From positions 1,088,303 to 1,152,302 of the forward strand of contig JAOZID010000010.1 in NCBI GenBank assembly GCA_026014465.1: a stretch of DNA of 64,000 bases, given 5' to 3'. The notes under the pieces are model-generated. The model was not told where the DNA came from. It worked only from the letters and a program-made list of their open reading frames with translations, and did not search any database. Shown in pieces: positions 24,660 through 33,860 of the stretch; position 1 is the first letter of the stretch, and each line of letters starts with the position of its first letter. The DNA comes from Candidatus Bathyarchaeota archaeon (GTDB taxonomy: Archaea; Thermoproteota; Bathyarchaeia; Bathyarchaeales; Bathycorpusculaceae). Both the position numbers and the translations under genes were made by a program.

Positions 24660-25199
24660 TTACTCTCCCTTGTCTTTCTTTTTGAACTCGATAAGGTCGC
24701 CAAGCGTCAATTCGCGGTTTGAAGCTTTAGAAACACTCTGAGCAACATCCTTCTCCTCCGCCACAGAAACCAACAACGAAACCTTCAACTCATGCTCAAG
24801 GCGTGCGATTAACTGGTTGGTTGGCGCAATTTTTCCAAGCTCGATTTTACGCAAAACCGAAGCTTTCTCACTAATTCTCATGCCTAAATCCTCCACACTT
24901 AACCCCGCTTTCTCGCGTGCATGCTTGATAACCTCAGCGTAATCCGAAATAACCTCCTTGGTAGTGTCCACCTTTGCTTTAACCACCCGCTTCTTAATTG
25001 GGATAGGTCCCTTAAACGGCGAACCCAAAGAAGGCTGCATTTGGGGAACAGGAGCAGGTTTTGGCGCAGCAGGCTCCCAAGTTGCCTGCCCATGCTTTGC
25101 ACAGCTACCACAAACAGTTAACTTCGCGCCCTCAATAACAACGCGCATCGGACTCTCGCGAATTTTGCGACCACAAACTTCGCAACGCAATATACTCAC
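24660..25199 (-). CDS. Archaeal multiprotein bridging factor MBF1
   Basis: 179 residues. N-terminal zinc ribbon with CEVCGRKI and CGSCAKHG, a Pro-rich linker, then a Cro/C1-type helix-turn-helix (AREKAGLSVEDLGMRISEKASVLRKIELGKIAP) and ELKVSLL. Binds DNA or ribosome-linked targets and in eukaryotes bridges TBP to activators. First gene of the minus-strand cluster with HflX, Trm56 and TFE. ATG start. Confidence 0.93.
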   Translation of the reverse strand: MSILRCEVCGRKIRESPMRVVIEGAKLTVCGSCAKHGQATWEPAAPKPAPVPQMQPSLGSPFKGPIPIKKRVVKAKVDTTKEVISDYAEVIKHAREKAGLSVEDLGMRISEKASVLRKIELGKIAPTNQLIARLEHELKVSLLVSVAEEKDVAQSVSKASNRELTLGDLIEFKKKDKGE

Positions 25200-25227
25200 C
25201 TAGATTGTTTTTATTGCATCAACGTAT

Positions 25228-25236
25228 GTTTATAGT
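25228..25236 (+). promoter_or_regulatory. TATA box for the PUA-domain gene
   Basis: GTTTATAGT lies 30 nt upstream of an AAGGAG SD (25261-25266) and 48 nt before the TTG start at 25276. Transcription should start just before the SD, giving a short leader. Confidence 0.5.
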
Positions 25237-25275
25237 TGTCGAAAAAAATCAGGCACATTTAAGGAGAAAAACGCT

Positions 25276-25737
25276 TTGGAAAACCCCCTCACAAAACTTC
25301 GCAGTATTGCGGATTACCAGTTTGGAGCAGGCACAGGCAAAACGTTGTTCCCAGACGACATAGACGTGGAGTACTCCAAAGCCACAGGCAAAATCCGCTA
25401 CATCAACCACCAAGGAACCCGCATAGCCACCCTACGCCCCACAGACGGCATGCTCTCGCTAAGCATACAAGCCGCAAAAACCCTAACCCAAAACAAAACA
25501 CCACCCCCGTGCCTCATCACGGTGCAGCAAGACGTAGCGCCATTCATAGCCAAAGGAGGAGACACCTTCGCAGCCCACGTCACCCAAGCCGACCCCGACA
25601 TACACGCCAAAGACGAAGTCATCGTCCAAGATGAACAAGGACAAGTGCTAGCCGTTGGACGCGCCATGCTTTCTAGCTCTGAAATGAAAGCGTTCAAAAC
25701 AGGAGTAGCCGTCAAGGTCAGACACGGCACCCAATAA
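25276..25737 (+). CDS. PUA-domain RNA-binding protein
   Basis: 153 residues from TTG 25276 with AAGGAG at 9-nt spacing. The first ~70 residues (ADYQFGAGTGKTLFPDDI, IRYINHQGTRIATLRPTDGMLSLS) form the pre-PUA domain and the last ~75 a PUA domain: VAPFIAKGGDTFAAHV, DEVIVQDEQGQVLAVGRA. Same architecture as stand-alone archaeal proteins related to archaeosine transglycosylase C-termini. Probably binds tRNA or rRNA. Divergent from MBF1, and followed 53 nt later by NAC. Confidence 0.85.
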   Translation: MENPLTKLRSIADYQFGAGTGKTLFPDDIDVEYSKATGKIRYINHQGTRIATLRPTDGMLSLSIQAAKTLTQNKTPPPCLITVQQDVAPFIAKGGDTFAAHVTQADPDIHAKDEVIVQDEQGQVLAVGRAMLSSSEMKAFKTGVAVKVRHGTQ

Positions 25738-25790
25738 AAGTTAAGTATATTTGGTTCTAATGCAGAATACTTGAATGAAGGTAAACATAC

Positions 25791-26150
25791 ATGCCACGAC
25801 ATATGAACCCCCGAGATACCAAGCGCATGATGCAACGTATGGGTATGAATCTAGAAGGCGTAGACGATGTTAAAGAGGTCATAATCCGAACCCCCAGCAA
25901 AGAAATCGTTGTTGAGGCGCCTGAGGTGGCGATTGTGAATATGCAGGGGCAAAAGATTTTCCAGGTTGCAGGCGGCAAAATCTCTGAGCGTGCGCCTACT
26001 CAAAGTGGTGAAGCGGCGGCGCCGAAGGTTTCTGAGGAGGATGTGCAGTTGGTGGCGGGGCAAACAGGCAAGACTGTGGAGCAAGCCAGAAATGCGCTGC
26101 TTGAGTGTGAAGGCGACCTTGCAAAAGCTATCCTGCTGCTTTCTTCTTAA
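25791..26150 (+). CDS. nac: Nascent polypeptide-associated complex protein
   Basis: 119 residues, standard archaeal length. Starts MPRHMNPRDTKRMMQRMGM, NAC beta-barrel region with VEAPEVAIVNMQGQKIFQVAG, linker, and a C-terminal UBA domain (EEDVQLVAGQTGKTVEQARNA, then AILLLSS). Forms a homodimer at the ribosome exit tunnel and shields nascent chains. A TATA-like AGTATATTT is seen at 25744-25752. Confidence 0.95.
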   Translation: MPRHMNPRDTKRMMQRMGMNLEGVDDVKEVIIRTPSKEIVVEAPEVAIVNMQGQKIFQVAGGKISERAPTQSGEAAAPKVSEEDVQLVAGQTGKTVEQARNALLECEGDLAKAILLLSS

Positions 26151-26171
26151 TTTTTGTTTGTGGCTAAGCGG

Positions 26172-26179
26172 TTTATATA
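26172..26179 (+). promoter_or_regulatory. TATA box for PfkB kinase gene
   Basis: TTTATATA lies about 33 nt before the ATG at 26209, so the mRNA would have a leader of only a few bases. Confidence 0.5.
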
Positions 26180-26208
26180 CGCGGTCTCATACGTTTTTGT
26201 GACCTTAG

Positions 26209-27135
26209 ATGGCGCCTTCATCAGATATTGTGGTAGTTGGACATTTTTCAGTAGATACCATCGTGTTGCCTAGTTTAGCGGAGGTGTTTGTGGGTTTGGG
26301 GGGTTCGGTGGCGTATTCTTCGTTTGCAGCTAGGCTTTTAGGCAGCAAGGTTGGGGCGGTTTCCAAGGTCGGCAGCGACTTTCTCCAAGAATACGAAAAC
26401 AGGCTCAAACTATCAGGCATTGACCTTTGCGCCGTAACTCGCGCGCCAGAGTCTAAGACCACGCAATTTGAGTTGGTGTACTCAAAGGATTTATCGCAGC
26501 GCAGTTTGACACTTAAAAGCCAAGCTCCCCCACTCACCATCGAAGACTTGCCAGCAGACCTGAAAGCAGAAATCATTCATGTTGCGCCCATTGCCCGCGA
26601 AGTAACGCCAGAGGTTGTGGAGCAGTTGCGGGGTTGCTGCAAGGTTTTGTGTGTTGACCCCCAAGGAATGCTGCGGCACTTTGACGCAGACGGCAAAGTA
26701 AGTAACAACCAACCCGTAAGCAGGGAACTGTTGGGGTTGATGGATATTTACAAGTCCTCACTCAACGAGATTCTTGCCACCACAGGCAAATCTGACCTAA
26801 AACAGGCAATAAAAGCGGTTCATGATTTTGGCGTAGAAACTGTCATTGTCACGTTTGGGGCAAAAGGCGCAATCTTATCCACCAATCAGGGTGCAGCGTA
26901 CAATCTGCCAACGTTTCCGTGCAGGGGGTATGTTGATCCGACGGGCGCGGGGGACGTTTTCATGGGCGCTTTTCTAAGTGAGCATTTGCGCAAGAAAGAG
27001 TTGTTGTGGTGTGGTTGTGTGGGGAGTGCGGCGGCATCGTTGGTTGTTGAGTCGGTTGGTGCTACAGGGTTTGGGTCAAAAGCGGAAGTTTATCGTCGCG
27101 CTGGGGTTTTGTATGAAAAAGAAATAAAGCAATGA
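26209..27135 (+). CDS. PfkB/ribokinase-family sugar or nucleoside kinase
   Basis: 308 residues. N-terminal VVVGHFSVDTIVLP and the di-glycine FVGLGGSVAYSS of PfkB motif 1; anion-hole/catalytic motif 2 is VDPTGAGDVFMGAF (Asp base). Phosphorylates a hydroxymethyl group of a sugar or nucleoside; substrate cannot be told from sequence. Starts a plus-strand run with a small zinc protein, ThrRS and IlvE. Confidence 0.9.
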   Translation: MAPSSDIVVVGHFSVDTIVLPSLAEVFVGLGGSVAYSSFAARLLGSKVGAVSKVGSDFLQEYENRLKLSGIDLCAVTRAPESKTTQFELVYSKDLSQRSLTLKSQAPPLTIEDLPADLKAEIIHVAPIAREVTPEVVEQLRGCCKVLCVDPQGMLRHFDADGKVSNNQPVSRELLGLMDIYKSSLNEILATTGKSDLKQAIKAVHDFGVETVIVTFGAKGAILSTNQGAAYNLPTFPCRGYVDPTGAGDVFMGAFLSEHLRKKELLWCGCVGSAAASLVVESVGATGFGSKAEVYRRAGVLYEKEIKQ

Positions 27136-27171
27136 ATGCGTTTAGTGGGGTAGTTATGTGAGGCGTAGACT

Positions 27172-27378
27172 GTGGGTCGTGTAGATAAAGGTGAAAAATG
27201 CGGCGTTTCAGGCTGCAGCAAAGAAGCGGAACGTTCAGTTTCGATAGATAAAGCTAAGGCTGCGGGTTTGAACGTTAGCGGCGAAAAACGTGCGTACCTT
27301 TGTAAAGAGCATTATAAGGAATTCAAGAAGAAAACCAAGAAAGACAAGACCCTTGAGAAGTGGCGTTACGGCGCATAG
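27172..27378 (+). CDS. Small zinc-binding-like protein (68 residues)
   Basis: GTG start at 27172. Short basic protein with CGVSGCSKEAERSV, then YLCKEHYKEFKKKTKK: two Cys spaced C-x4-C and a Cys-x2-His make a likely single zinc site. The fold resembles small zinc-binding proteins seen beside translation genes. Lies 36 nt after the PfkB kinase and 15 nt before thrS. Function unknown. Confidence 0.65.
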   Translation: MGRVDKGEKCGVSGCSKEAERSVSIDKAKAAGLNVSGEKRAYLCKEHYKEFKKKTKKDKTLEKWRYGA

Positions 27379-27393
27379 GCTGCGTGAAACCAG

Positions 27394-29277
27394 ATGCGGA
27401 TATTGCAACTACATTCTAACTACATCGAATACACTCCTGTGGAGAAGGAAATTGCCCAAGCTGAAGAAGCCAGCAAAGAGCAGTGCCACATAAAAGAAGT
27501 CGTCGTTTTGTTCACGGCAGTTGAAGAAGGCGATACTGAGGCGTTGGCGCAAAAAGCCATTGACGAGACCCGTGCGTTTCTTGCCAAACTCAAAGTCAAC
27601 CGCATCCTGATTTACCCGTTTGCGCACCTAAGCAGCGACTTATCCAGCCCGCTTGACGCACTCAAAGTTATCCAAGCCATGGAACAGCACGCCAAAGACA
27701 AGAGCATAGAAACCTACCGCGCCCCCTTTGGCTGGAACAAACAATTCACCATATCCATCAAAGGCCACCCCCTCGCCGAGCAAGCCCGCACCTACACCAC
27801 ATCAGACGCCGCCCAAAAAGACGCGGAGAAGGAGGAGCAGGGTGTTTCTGCTGCTTTGAAGGCAGAGGATAAGCTGGAGTCGTTTTGGCATGTCCTAACT
27901 CCTGAGGGCGAGCTAATTCCCGTGGCGGATTTCAAATTCAAGGGTCACCAGAACCTGCAAAAATTCACGCAGTACGAAATCAAAAAGGTGCGCGCTAGCC
28001 AGCAAATGCCCCCGCACGTACAACTAATGAAGCGCTTGGAAATTGCAGATTACGAGATGGGCAGCGACCCGGGCAACATTCGCTGGTACCCTAAGGGGCG
28101 TATGGTGAAGTCGCTTATTGAGCAGTATGTTACGGCGCGTATGGCAGAGTACGGAGCAATGGAAGTTGAAACTCCGATTATGTACGATTTTAATCATCCG
28201 ACGTTGTCGAGTTATTTGAATCGTTTTCCTGCGCGCCAGTACGTCTTGAAGTCTGAGGATAAAGAGTTGTTTTTGCGTTTCGCGGCGTGTTTTGGGCAGT
28301 TTCTTATGGCGCATGATGCCCAGTTTAGCTACAAGCAAATGCCCGTGAAACTTTACGAGTTGACGCGTTACAGTTTTAGACGCGAGAAAAGCGGCGAAGT
28401 CTCAGGGCTACGCAGGCTCAGAGCCTTTACCATGCCTGACTGCCACGCGTTCTGCACCGATTTAGACCAGGCGAAAGCGGAATTCATCAAACGCTTCAAC
28501 ATGTCAATAGATGTTTTAAGCAACATCGGCTTTACCAAGGACGACTACGAAATAGCCATGCGCTTCACCAAGGACTTTTACGAAGAAAACAAAGACTTCC
28601 TCGCAACTCTTGCAAAGACCTTTGGCAAACCCATGCTCGCCGAAGTCTGGGCGGAACGCTTCTTCTACTTTAGGCTAAAATGGGACCTAAACTTTGTCGA
28701 CAACCAAGACAAAGCCGCTGCCCTATCCACCGACCAAATTGACGTAGAGAACTCGAAACGCTACGAGATAACGTATGTGGACGAGAAAGGCGAAAAACAG
28801 CACCCGCTTATTTTGCACTGCTCGCCCTGTGGAGCTATCGAACGCAACATCTACGGGCTCTTAGAAAAAGCCTACCGCAAGCAAATGAGCGGCAAAGCGC
28901 CCATGCTTCCCTTATGGCTCTCACCCACGCAAGTACGCCTAATTCCTGTGTCAGACAAGTACCTTGAGAAAGTCGAGGAAATCGCAGACAAAATCCAAGC
29001 AGACTGCATCCGCGTGGATGTTGATGACCGCGCCATGACGCTGCAAAAGAAAATCCGCGACGCCGAAAAAGAATGGATACCCTACACGGTAGTTATCGGC
29101 GAAAAAGAGTTAGAGTCAGGCACGCTGTCGGTTAGAGACCGCGAAGTTAAGGGGCAATCCCAAATGCTAGCCGCGCAGGAATTAGCCGAGAAGATTCGGG
29201 GCAAAGTTGGGTGCATGCCGTTTAAGCCGTTGCCATTACCGCGTAGCCTTAGCAAACGTCCCCAATTCCATGGATGA
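27394..29277 (+). CDS. thrS: Threonyl-tRNA synthetase, archaeal type
   Basis: 627 residues. N-terminal archaeal editing domain (MRILQLHSNYIEYTP, IYPFAHLSSDLSSP, YRAPFGWNKQF), which resembles D-aminoacyl-tRNA deacylase and removes mischarged Ser. The class II core follows: RWYPKGRMVKSLIEQYV with motif 2 ELTRYSFRREKSGEVSGLRR and motif 3 LSPTQVRLIPV-like transition, then the anticodon-binding domain ending KPLPLPRSL. Differs from the bacterial TGS/SAD form. Attaches Thr to tRNA-Thr. Confidence 0.96.
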   Translation: MRILQLHSNYIEYTPVEKEIAQAEEASKEQCHIKEVVVLFTAVEEGDTEALAQKAIDETRAFLAKLKVNRILIYPFAHLSSDLSSPLDALKVIQAMEQHAKDKSIETYRAPFGWNKQFTISIKGHPLAEQARTYTTSDAAQKDAEKEEQGVSAALKAEDKLESFWHVLTPEGELIPVADFKFKGHQNLQKFTQYEIKKVRASQQMPPHVQLMKRLEIADYEMGSDPGNIRWYPKGRMVKSLIEQYVTARMAEYGAMEVETPIMYDFNHPTLSSYLNRFPARQYVLKSEDKELFLRFAACFGQFLMAHDAQFSYKQMPVKLYELTRYSFRREKSGEVSGLRRLRAFTMPDCHAFCTDLDQAKAEFIKRFNMSIDVLSNIGFTKDDYEIAMRFTKDFYEENKDFLATLAKTFGKPMLAEVWAERFFYFRLKWDLNFVDNQDKAAALSTDQIDVENSKRYEITYVDEKGEKQHPLILHCSPCGAIERNIYGLLEKAYRKQMSGKAPMLPLWLSPTQVRLIPVSDKYLEKVEEIADKIQADCIRVDVDDRAMTLQKKIRDAEKEWIPYTVVIGEKELESGTLSVRDREVKGQSQMLAAQELAEKIRGKVGCMPFKPLPLPRSLSKRPQFHG

Positions 29278-29357
29278 TAAACGAAACATATAGTTCATTG
29301 ACGCAAGCTATATCAAATCATCCAGCAATATGGGGGACTACCTTTAGAGGAATAGCT

Positions 29358-30242
29358 ATGGAGCAAGAACTCCTTATCTACATAGACGGCAAGTACGTCC
29401 CCAAGTCACAGGCGAAAGTTAGCGTTTATGACCACGGTTTCTTGTATGGCGATGGCGTGTTTGAGGGCATACGCGCGTATAACGGCGTAGTTTTCAAACT
29501 AAAAGAGCACATCCAAAGACTCTACGATTCCGCGCGTGCCATGATGCTAAACATACCGATTAGTCAAGAAGAAATGATTAAAGCAGTTGTGGAGTCCTGC
29601 AGAAAAAACCAGTTAAAAGACGCGTACATTCGTTTGGTGGTTAGCCGCGGCGTTGGAGATTTAGGGCTTGACCCGCGTAAATGCCCAAAACCTATAGTTA
29701 TCATCATAGCTGACCACATCGTACTGCACGATGGTAAAGCTAAAACCGAGGGCATCACCGCCATGATTACTTGGGTACGCCGAGACCCCATCGACGCCAC
29801 CGCCCACGAGATAAAGTCGCTTAACTACCTAAACAGTGTCTTGGCAAAAATTGAAGCCAACAGGAGCGGCGTTGACGAAGCCATCTACTTAGATAAGAAC
29901 GGTTGCGTCGCGGAAGGTGTAGGAGAAAACATCTTTATAGTCAAAGGCGGCAAAATCACCACGCCCCCAAGCTCCACAGGCGCACTTTCAGGAATAACAG
30001 CCAAAGCAGCCAGAGAACTCGCCGCAAAACTGGGCTACACCGTATCCGAAGCCAACGTAACACCCTTCCAGCTACTCAACGCAGACGAAGCCTTCTTCAC
30101 GGGAACCGCAGCAGAAATCGTGCCCATACGCGAAGTGAACTGGAGACAAATTGGCGATGGCAAACCAGGACCTGTCACCAAAGCTCTGATGGCGGAGTAC
30201 AAAAAGCGGGTGCAAGACCCCAAGCAAGGCGTACCCATCTAA
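29358..30242 (+). CDS. ilvE: Branched-chain amino acid aminotransferase
   Basis: 294 residues from ATG 29358 (GAGGA upstream); the frame is open another 28 codons into the thrS end, but the typical start is MEQELLIYIDGKYVPKSQAKVSVYDHG. Fold-type IV PLP enzyme: GDGVFEGIRAYNG, PLP Lys in EIKSLNYLNSVLA, VAEGVGENIFIVKGGKI and the C-terminal EAFFTGTAAEIVPI. Last step of Ile, Leu and Val synthesis. TATA-like CTATATC at 29309-29315 suggests its own promoter. Confidence 0.95.
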   Translation: MEQELLIYIDGKYVPKSQAKVSVYDHGFLYGDGVFEGIRAYNGVVFKLKEHIQRLYDSARAMMLNIPISQEEMIKAVVESCRKNQLKDAYIRLVVSRGVGDLGLDPRKCPKPIVIIIADHIVLHDGKAKTEGITAMITWVRRDPIDATAHEIKSLNYLNSVLAKIEANRSGVDEAIYLDKNGCVAEGVGENIFIVKGGKITTPPSSTGALSGITAKAARELAAKLGYTVSEANVTPFQLLNADEAFFTGTAAEIVPIREVNWRQIGDGKPGPVTKALMAEYKKRVQDPKQGVPI

Positions 30243-30273
30243 GCCGCAGCTTGGAGCCCACGTTCTTTTCTTT

Positions 30274-31479
30274 TTATTGTTTGCTTTTGATGAAGTCTTC
30301 CATGGCGTTGAGGGCTTGCTCTAGGGTTTCTATAGGTGGAAGAAATACTGCTCGGGCGTGTCCTGCCCCGTAGACGGGGTCAAAGCCTGAACCGTTAACG
30401 ATTAACACGCCAGTTTGCTTTAGCAAATCCACTACAAAATCCAAGTCAGTTTTCCAAGTTGAGCCTACGCCGTGGATTTTGGGGAAAATGTAGAATGCTC
30501 CTTCGGGTTTTGCGCAGCTTACGCCGTCGATTTCGTTTAGGCGCTTCCAAGCGTAGTCGCGCCGTTCGCGCAGGGTTTGCACTACCTGTTTTATGTGGTC
30601 TTGCGAACCATCTAAGGCAGCCACGCCAGCTTTTTGCACGGGAGTGTTAGCAGATAAGCGGATGCGGCATTCTTTTTCCACGGCGTCTTTTAACTCGTCC
30701 AGTTCGCCGTTGGGGGCTTTGAAGTACATGTAACCCAAACGCCAACCTGTCATCTGGTAGGTTTTGGAGAAACCGTTTAACCCCACCACGGGCAAATCCT
30801 TGGCTAAGTGGGCGGCGCTTGCAAAATCGTCGGAGAAAGTGATTTGGTCGTAGATTTCATCTGATATTATTAGCAGGTCATGCTCAGCGGCTATGTCTAC
30901 CATTTCTTTGACAAGTTTTCTGCTGTACAAAGCGCCCGTGGGGTTGTTGGGGTTGGTTATTACGAGCGCGCGGGTTTTGGAGGTGATTTTGTTTCGCAGA
31001 TCGTCTAGGTCGGGTTGCCAGCCGTTTTCCTCTACGGTTTTGTAGGGTACGGGGGTGCCGTCGAAGAATCGGGTGTAGGATACGTAGGGGGGGTAAGTAG
31101 GTGCGGGGAAGAGGATTTCGTCGCCTTTTTCGATGAGGGCGGCTAGGAGCATTTGTATGCCTTCTGAGACGCCTTCGGTTACGAGTATGTCTTGCGCGTT
31201 TAGGCTGATTTGGTTTACTCGTTTTTCTTTGCGGGCGATGGCTTCGCGCAGTTCAGGCAAGCCTTCGGAGGGGGAGTAGCTGTTGTTGCCTTTCTCTAAT
31301 GCGTTGCGAAGGGCGTCTTTGATATGCTGGGGCGTGTCTAAATCAAAAGCTGGAGGATCACCGACGTTAAGGTAGTAGATGTCTTTGCCCTGCGCCACCA
31401 ACTCGTCAGCGTAGGGGATAACATCTCGAATAGCATACTCTATAGACTGCACTCGTCGTGTGACTTTAACGCTTGGCAC
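30274..31479 (-). CDS. Class I/II aminotransferase (Ala/Asp type)
   Basis: 401 residues, GTG start. Fold-type I: YYLNVGDPPAFDLDTPQHI at the N-terminus, ITNPNNPTGALYSRK, ISDEIYDQITF, and the PLP Lys in GFSKTYQMTGWRLGY. Resembles archaeal AlaT/AspC-like aminotransferases that move amino groups between Ala or Asp and 2-oxoglutarate. Converges with ilvE, 31 nt apart. Substrate range cannot be read directly. Confidence 0.93.
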   Translation of the reverse strand: MPSVKVTRRVQSIEYAIRDVIPYADELVAQGKDIYYLNVGDPPAFDLDTPQHIKDALRNALEKGNNSYSPSEGLPELREAIARKEKRVNQISLNAQDILVTEGVSEGIQMLLAALIEKGDEILFPAPTYPPYVSYTRFFDGTPVPYKTVEENGWQPDLDDLRNKITSKTRALVITNPNNPTGALYSRKLVKEMVDIAAEHDLLIISDEIYDQITFSDDFASAAHLAKDLPVVGLNGFSKTYQMTGWRLGYMYFKAPNGELDELKDAVEKECRIRLSANTPVQKAGVAALDGSQDHIKQVVQTLRERRDYAWKRLNEIDGVSCAKPEGAFYIFPKIHGVGSTWKTDLDFVVDLLKQTGVLIVNGSGFDPVYGAGHARAVFLPPIETLEQALNAMEDFIKSKQ

Positions 31480-31707
31480 GCTCTAATAGCCCCTATAAGA
31501 AGGCACCAATGTGCCCTTTCCAAAATAAAGTTTACGAAAACAGCAAACCACAAATCCACATAAAAACACAAATTCGCACCCAAAACAGCTCCGCCACCAC
31601 AGATTTCAAAGTACCAGCCACCAAACAAAACAAAACGCAATTAACCACACAAAAACCAGCACAACACCCATCCATTCTAAAATAAAAGGTAAAGGGGGGA
31701 AGAGGGG

Positions 31708-32184
31708 TTATTTGGTTTGGTTGTGTTTTCGTCGGTTGGTTTCGGTTCGGGTTTTTTTGCGCAGCCACATGCCTTCGCCTAGGAAGAGGGCGGTTGCCAT
31801 GGCAGTTGGCGAAATCAGGTAGTAGAGGTACATGTCGGGGGCAATTCCCTGAGTTATCAAGGGTAAAGCAATGATTATTAGCTCCACAAGCAAGATGCCC
31901 ATAAAAAAGAAAGAGTAGAAGATGAGCCTGGGCACCAATGTTCTGCCAATCCATAGGTGTCCGCTGACTCCGACTTTTTCTTTGACTGCGTATTCGCCGT
32001 ACTGGTTTTTCATGAGCAAGCCTAGGGATTCGAGTTTTTGCAGGTGCCAGTGGGCGATGCTTGGGCTGGTGAGGTTAGTGGCGCGCATGACTTCGCGGGG
32101 TCCTACGGGTTTGCCTTCTTTGACGGCGTAGGCGTAGATGTTAAGTGTGGTGCCTTCAAGTTCTTCAGTGGCTAAGTTAGTCAC
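31708..32184 (-). CDS. Winged-helix protein with two C-terminal TM segments
   Basis: 158 residues. N-terminal ArsR-like winged helix (KPVGPREVMRATNLTSPSIAHWHLQKLESLGLLMKN) of about 70 residues, then two strong membrane segments (RLIFYSFFFMGILLVELIII; MYLYYLISPTAMATALFLGE) and a basic tail. A membrane-tethered DNA-binding regulator. Its ATG overlaps the end of the upstream secreted-protein gene by 4 nt, so it may sense that protein or its envelope state. Confidence 0.75.
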   Translation of the reverse strand: MTNLATEELEGTTLNIYAYAVKEGKPVGPREVMRATNLTSPSIAHWHLQKLESLGLLMKNQYGEYAVKEKVGVSGHLWIGRTLVPRLIFYSFFFMGILLVELIIIALPLITQGIAPDMYLYYLISPTAMATALFLGEGMWLRKKTRTETNRRKHNQTK

Positions 32185-33575
32185 GGCTGTGTCCTCGGCG
32201 CAACAACTACTTCTATACGGGAATTGCTTGGCTGGAAGGTCTGGTCGTCAGCTAATATGCCGTTGTATATGTATCCGTTTGCAGTGTTTTCGAATTGCAG
32301 CTCGATTGTTTGGGTGGCAGTTGCGGCAGTGTTGTAGTAGGTTCCGTTAACCAACCATTCATCGACGTAATGTGAAGCAGAAGCATACAAGGTGAGTTTA
32401 CCTGTTTGAATCAAGGTGTTTAAGCCTGCAAAGTCATCTAAGCATGCAAGGTCATCGCCCAGAGTATAGAAGTGCATACCTGTGCCGTTGAACTGGATTA
32501 GCTTTGATTCATGCGGCGCCCAGACGTTGCTGAATCCGCCAAGATTGCTTTCCCAGCCAAAAGGCAGCCAAGAATAGCATCTGCCATTACCCCAGTTGCC
32601 CCATTTAGGCAACGTAGATAGCGGCGCGCGGGTTCCTGTTTCACTATAATAATCCGCGTAGTAGAGTTCATTGGGCGGCAACCCAACGGTGTACACCAGG
32701 TTCTGCAGCATACCAGATGCTATCATAAAAGGCTGCATTGTCTCAACTGTTACTTTGCCTGTCACGTCAACCCATGAGCCGTTAATGTACATCATCGTTA
32801 TCAAGTGGTTGCCCTGTCGGTCATAGTATTCAGCAAGGGGTACGCCTTCAAACCAAACACCAGTCTCACTTGCGTTCTCAGGCAAAGAAGGAACCGTACT
32901 GTTAAGGGTATGGTCTGCGCTAAAGGCGCGTGCCTCATCAGGAGTCAAAGGACCCTGCATAATAGTTTCGTATTCCTCGCCATCCCAACTGGTTCGCCAA
33001 TAGGTTTGCGTGAGGGCCATCAAGCAATCGGGGTAAGGCATCGGCTGCCATGAACCATTGGACCAGTGGCGACCTTCAGGAATCCAAGTGACGTTTACCC
33101 AGTTGCCGTCGAGATAAACACCGTCAACAATCCCGCCGAAAAGGCGGGTGCGGAACCAGCCGTTGTCAGGGATTTCTACTGTGCCGTATATTTCGCCTCC
33201 CAGAATTGACTGGTGCACCGAAATTTCTTTGGCAGCGGTAAAGGCGATGTCGTACAATGTTGCGGGTTTGTCGGAGAGGTTAGTAACATTGAGGACAACG
33301 TTGTAGTCAACGTTTTTGGAGGTGTACGTTACGTTTACAGGGTCACCTAAGTCGCCATATGCGTTTGCGTTGGGGTATTCTGTGGTGTTGTGCAGGTAGT
33401 CGTAGGGGGTAAAGTTGGCGTAGACGATGTTGACGCTAAATTCTGCTTTGGGTCCTTCGGGGACGCGGGGGAGGGGATGAACGTTTGGCGGAGTAATTAG
33501 CATAGGCGAAGCATACGCAAAGCCTACGCTTAAAGCTAAACAAGCTACAAGAATCAATTTCACACTTGTTCTCAT
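32181..33575 (-). CDS. Secreted protein of unknown function (464 residues)
   Basis: Signal peptide MRTSVKLILVACLALSVGFA then a large extracytoplasmic region rich in Asn, Tyr, Trp and N-glycosylation sequons (NxT/S: about a dozen, e.g. NFTPYDY, NTTEY, NVTNLS). No membrane anchor at the C-terminus. Ends with a strand-rich segment ASHYVDEWLVNGTYYNTAATA and RIEVVVAP. I recognise no enzyme family. Paired by 4-nt overlap with the membrane winged-helix protein. ATG preceded by GGTGGTGA. Confidence 0.7.
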   Translation of the reverse strand: MRTSVKLILVACLALSVGFAYASPMLITPPNVHPLPRVPEGPKAEFSVNIVYANFTPYDYLHNTTEYPNANAYGDLGDPVNVTYTSKNVDYNVVLNVTNLSDKPATLYDIAFTAAKEISVHQSILGGEIYGTVEIPDNGWFRTRLFGGIVDGVYLDGNWVNVTWIPEGRHWSNGSWQPMPYPDCLMALTQTYWRTSWDGEEYETIMQGPLTPDEARAFSADHTLNSTVPSLPENASETGVWFEGVPLAEYYDRQGNHLITMMYINGSWVDVTGKVTVETMQPFMIASGMLQNLVYTVGLPPNELYYADYYSETGTRAPLSTLPKWGNWGNGRCYSWLPFGWESNLGGFSNVWAPHESKLIQFNGTGMHFYTLGDDLACLDDFAGLNTLIQTGKLTLYASASHYVDEWLVNGTYYNTAATATQTIELQFENTANGYIYNGILADDQTFQPSNSRIEVVVAPRTQP

Positions 33576-33860
33576 TCTATCACCACCTAAACCCCTCTAC
33601 CCAAATGCCCTCTTAGCTCTATTCACCGAACACTTACGTTCGGACAAACGAACACCCACCAGCAAACAACAAACATAGAGGCTACACGAATATACGGTTT
33701 TTCACATCCAACAAAAACAGGACCCTTCAGCAGGCAGCAACATAGAAAAACCGTGAAGGACAAACCCGAAAATCCGATTTAAGTTTTCCAGAAAACGCTC
33801 ATAAACTTTTATCTACTCCCAAAAGGCAGTATCATAAGGGTTTTGTCACTGGTGAATAAC

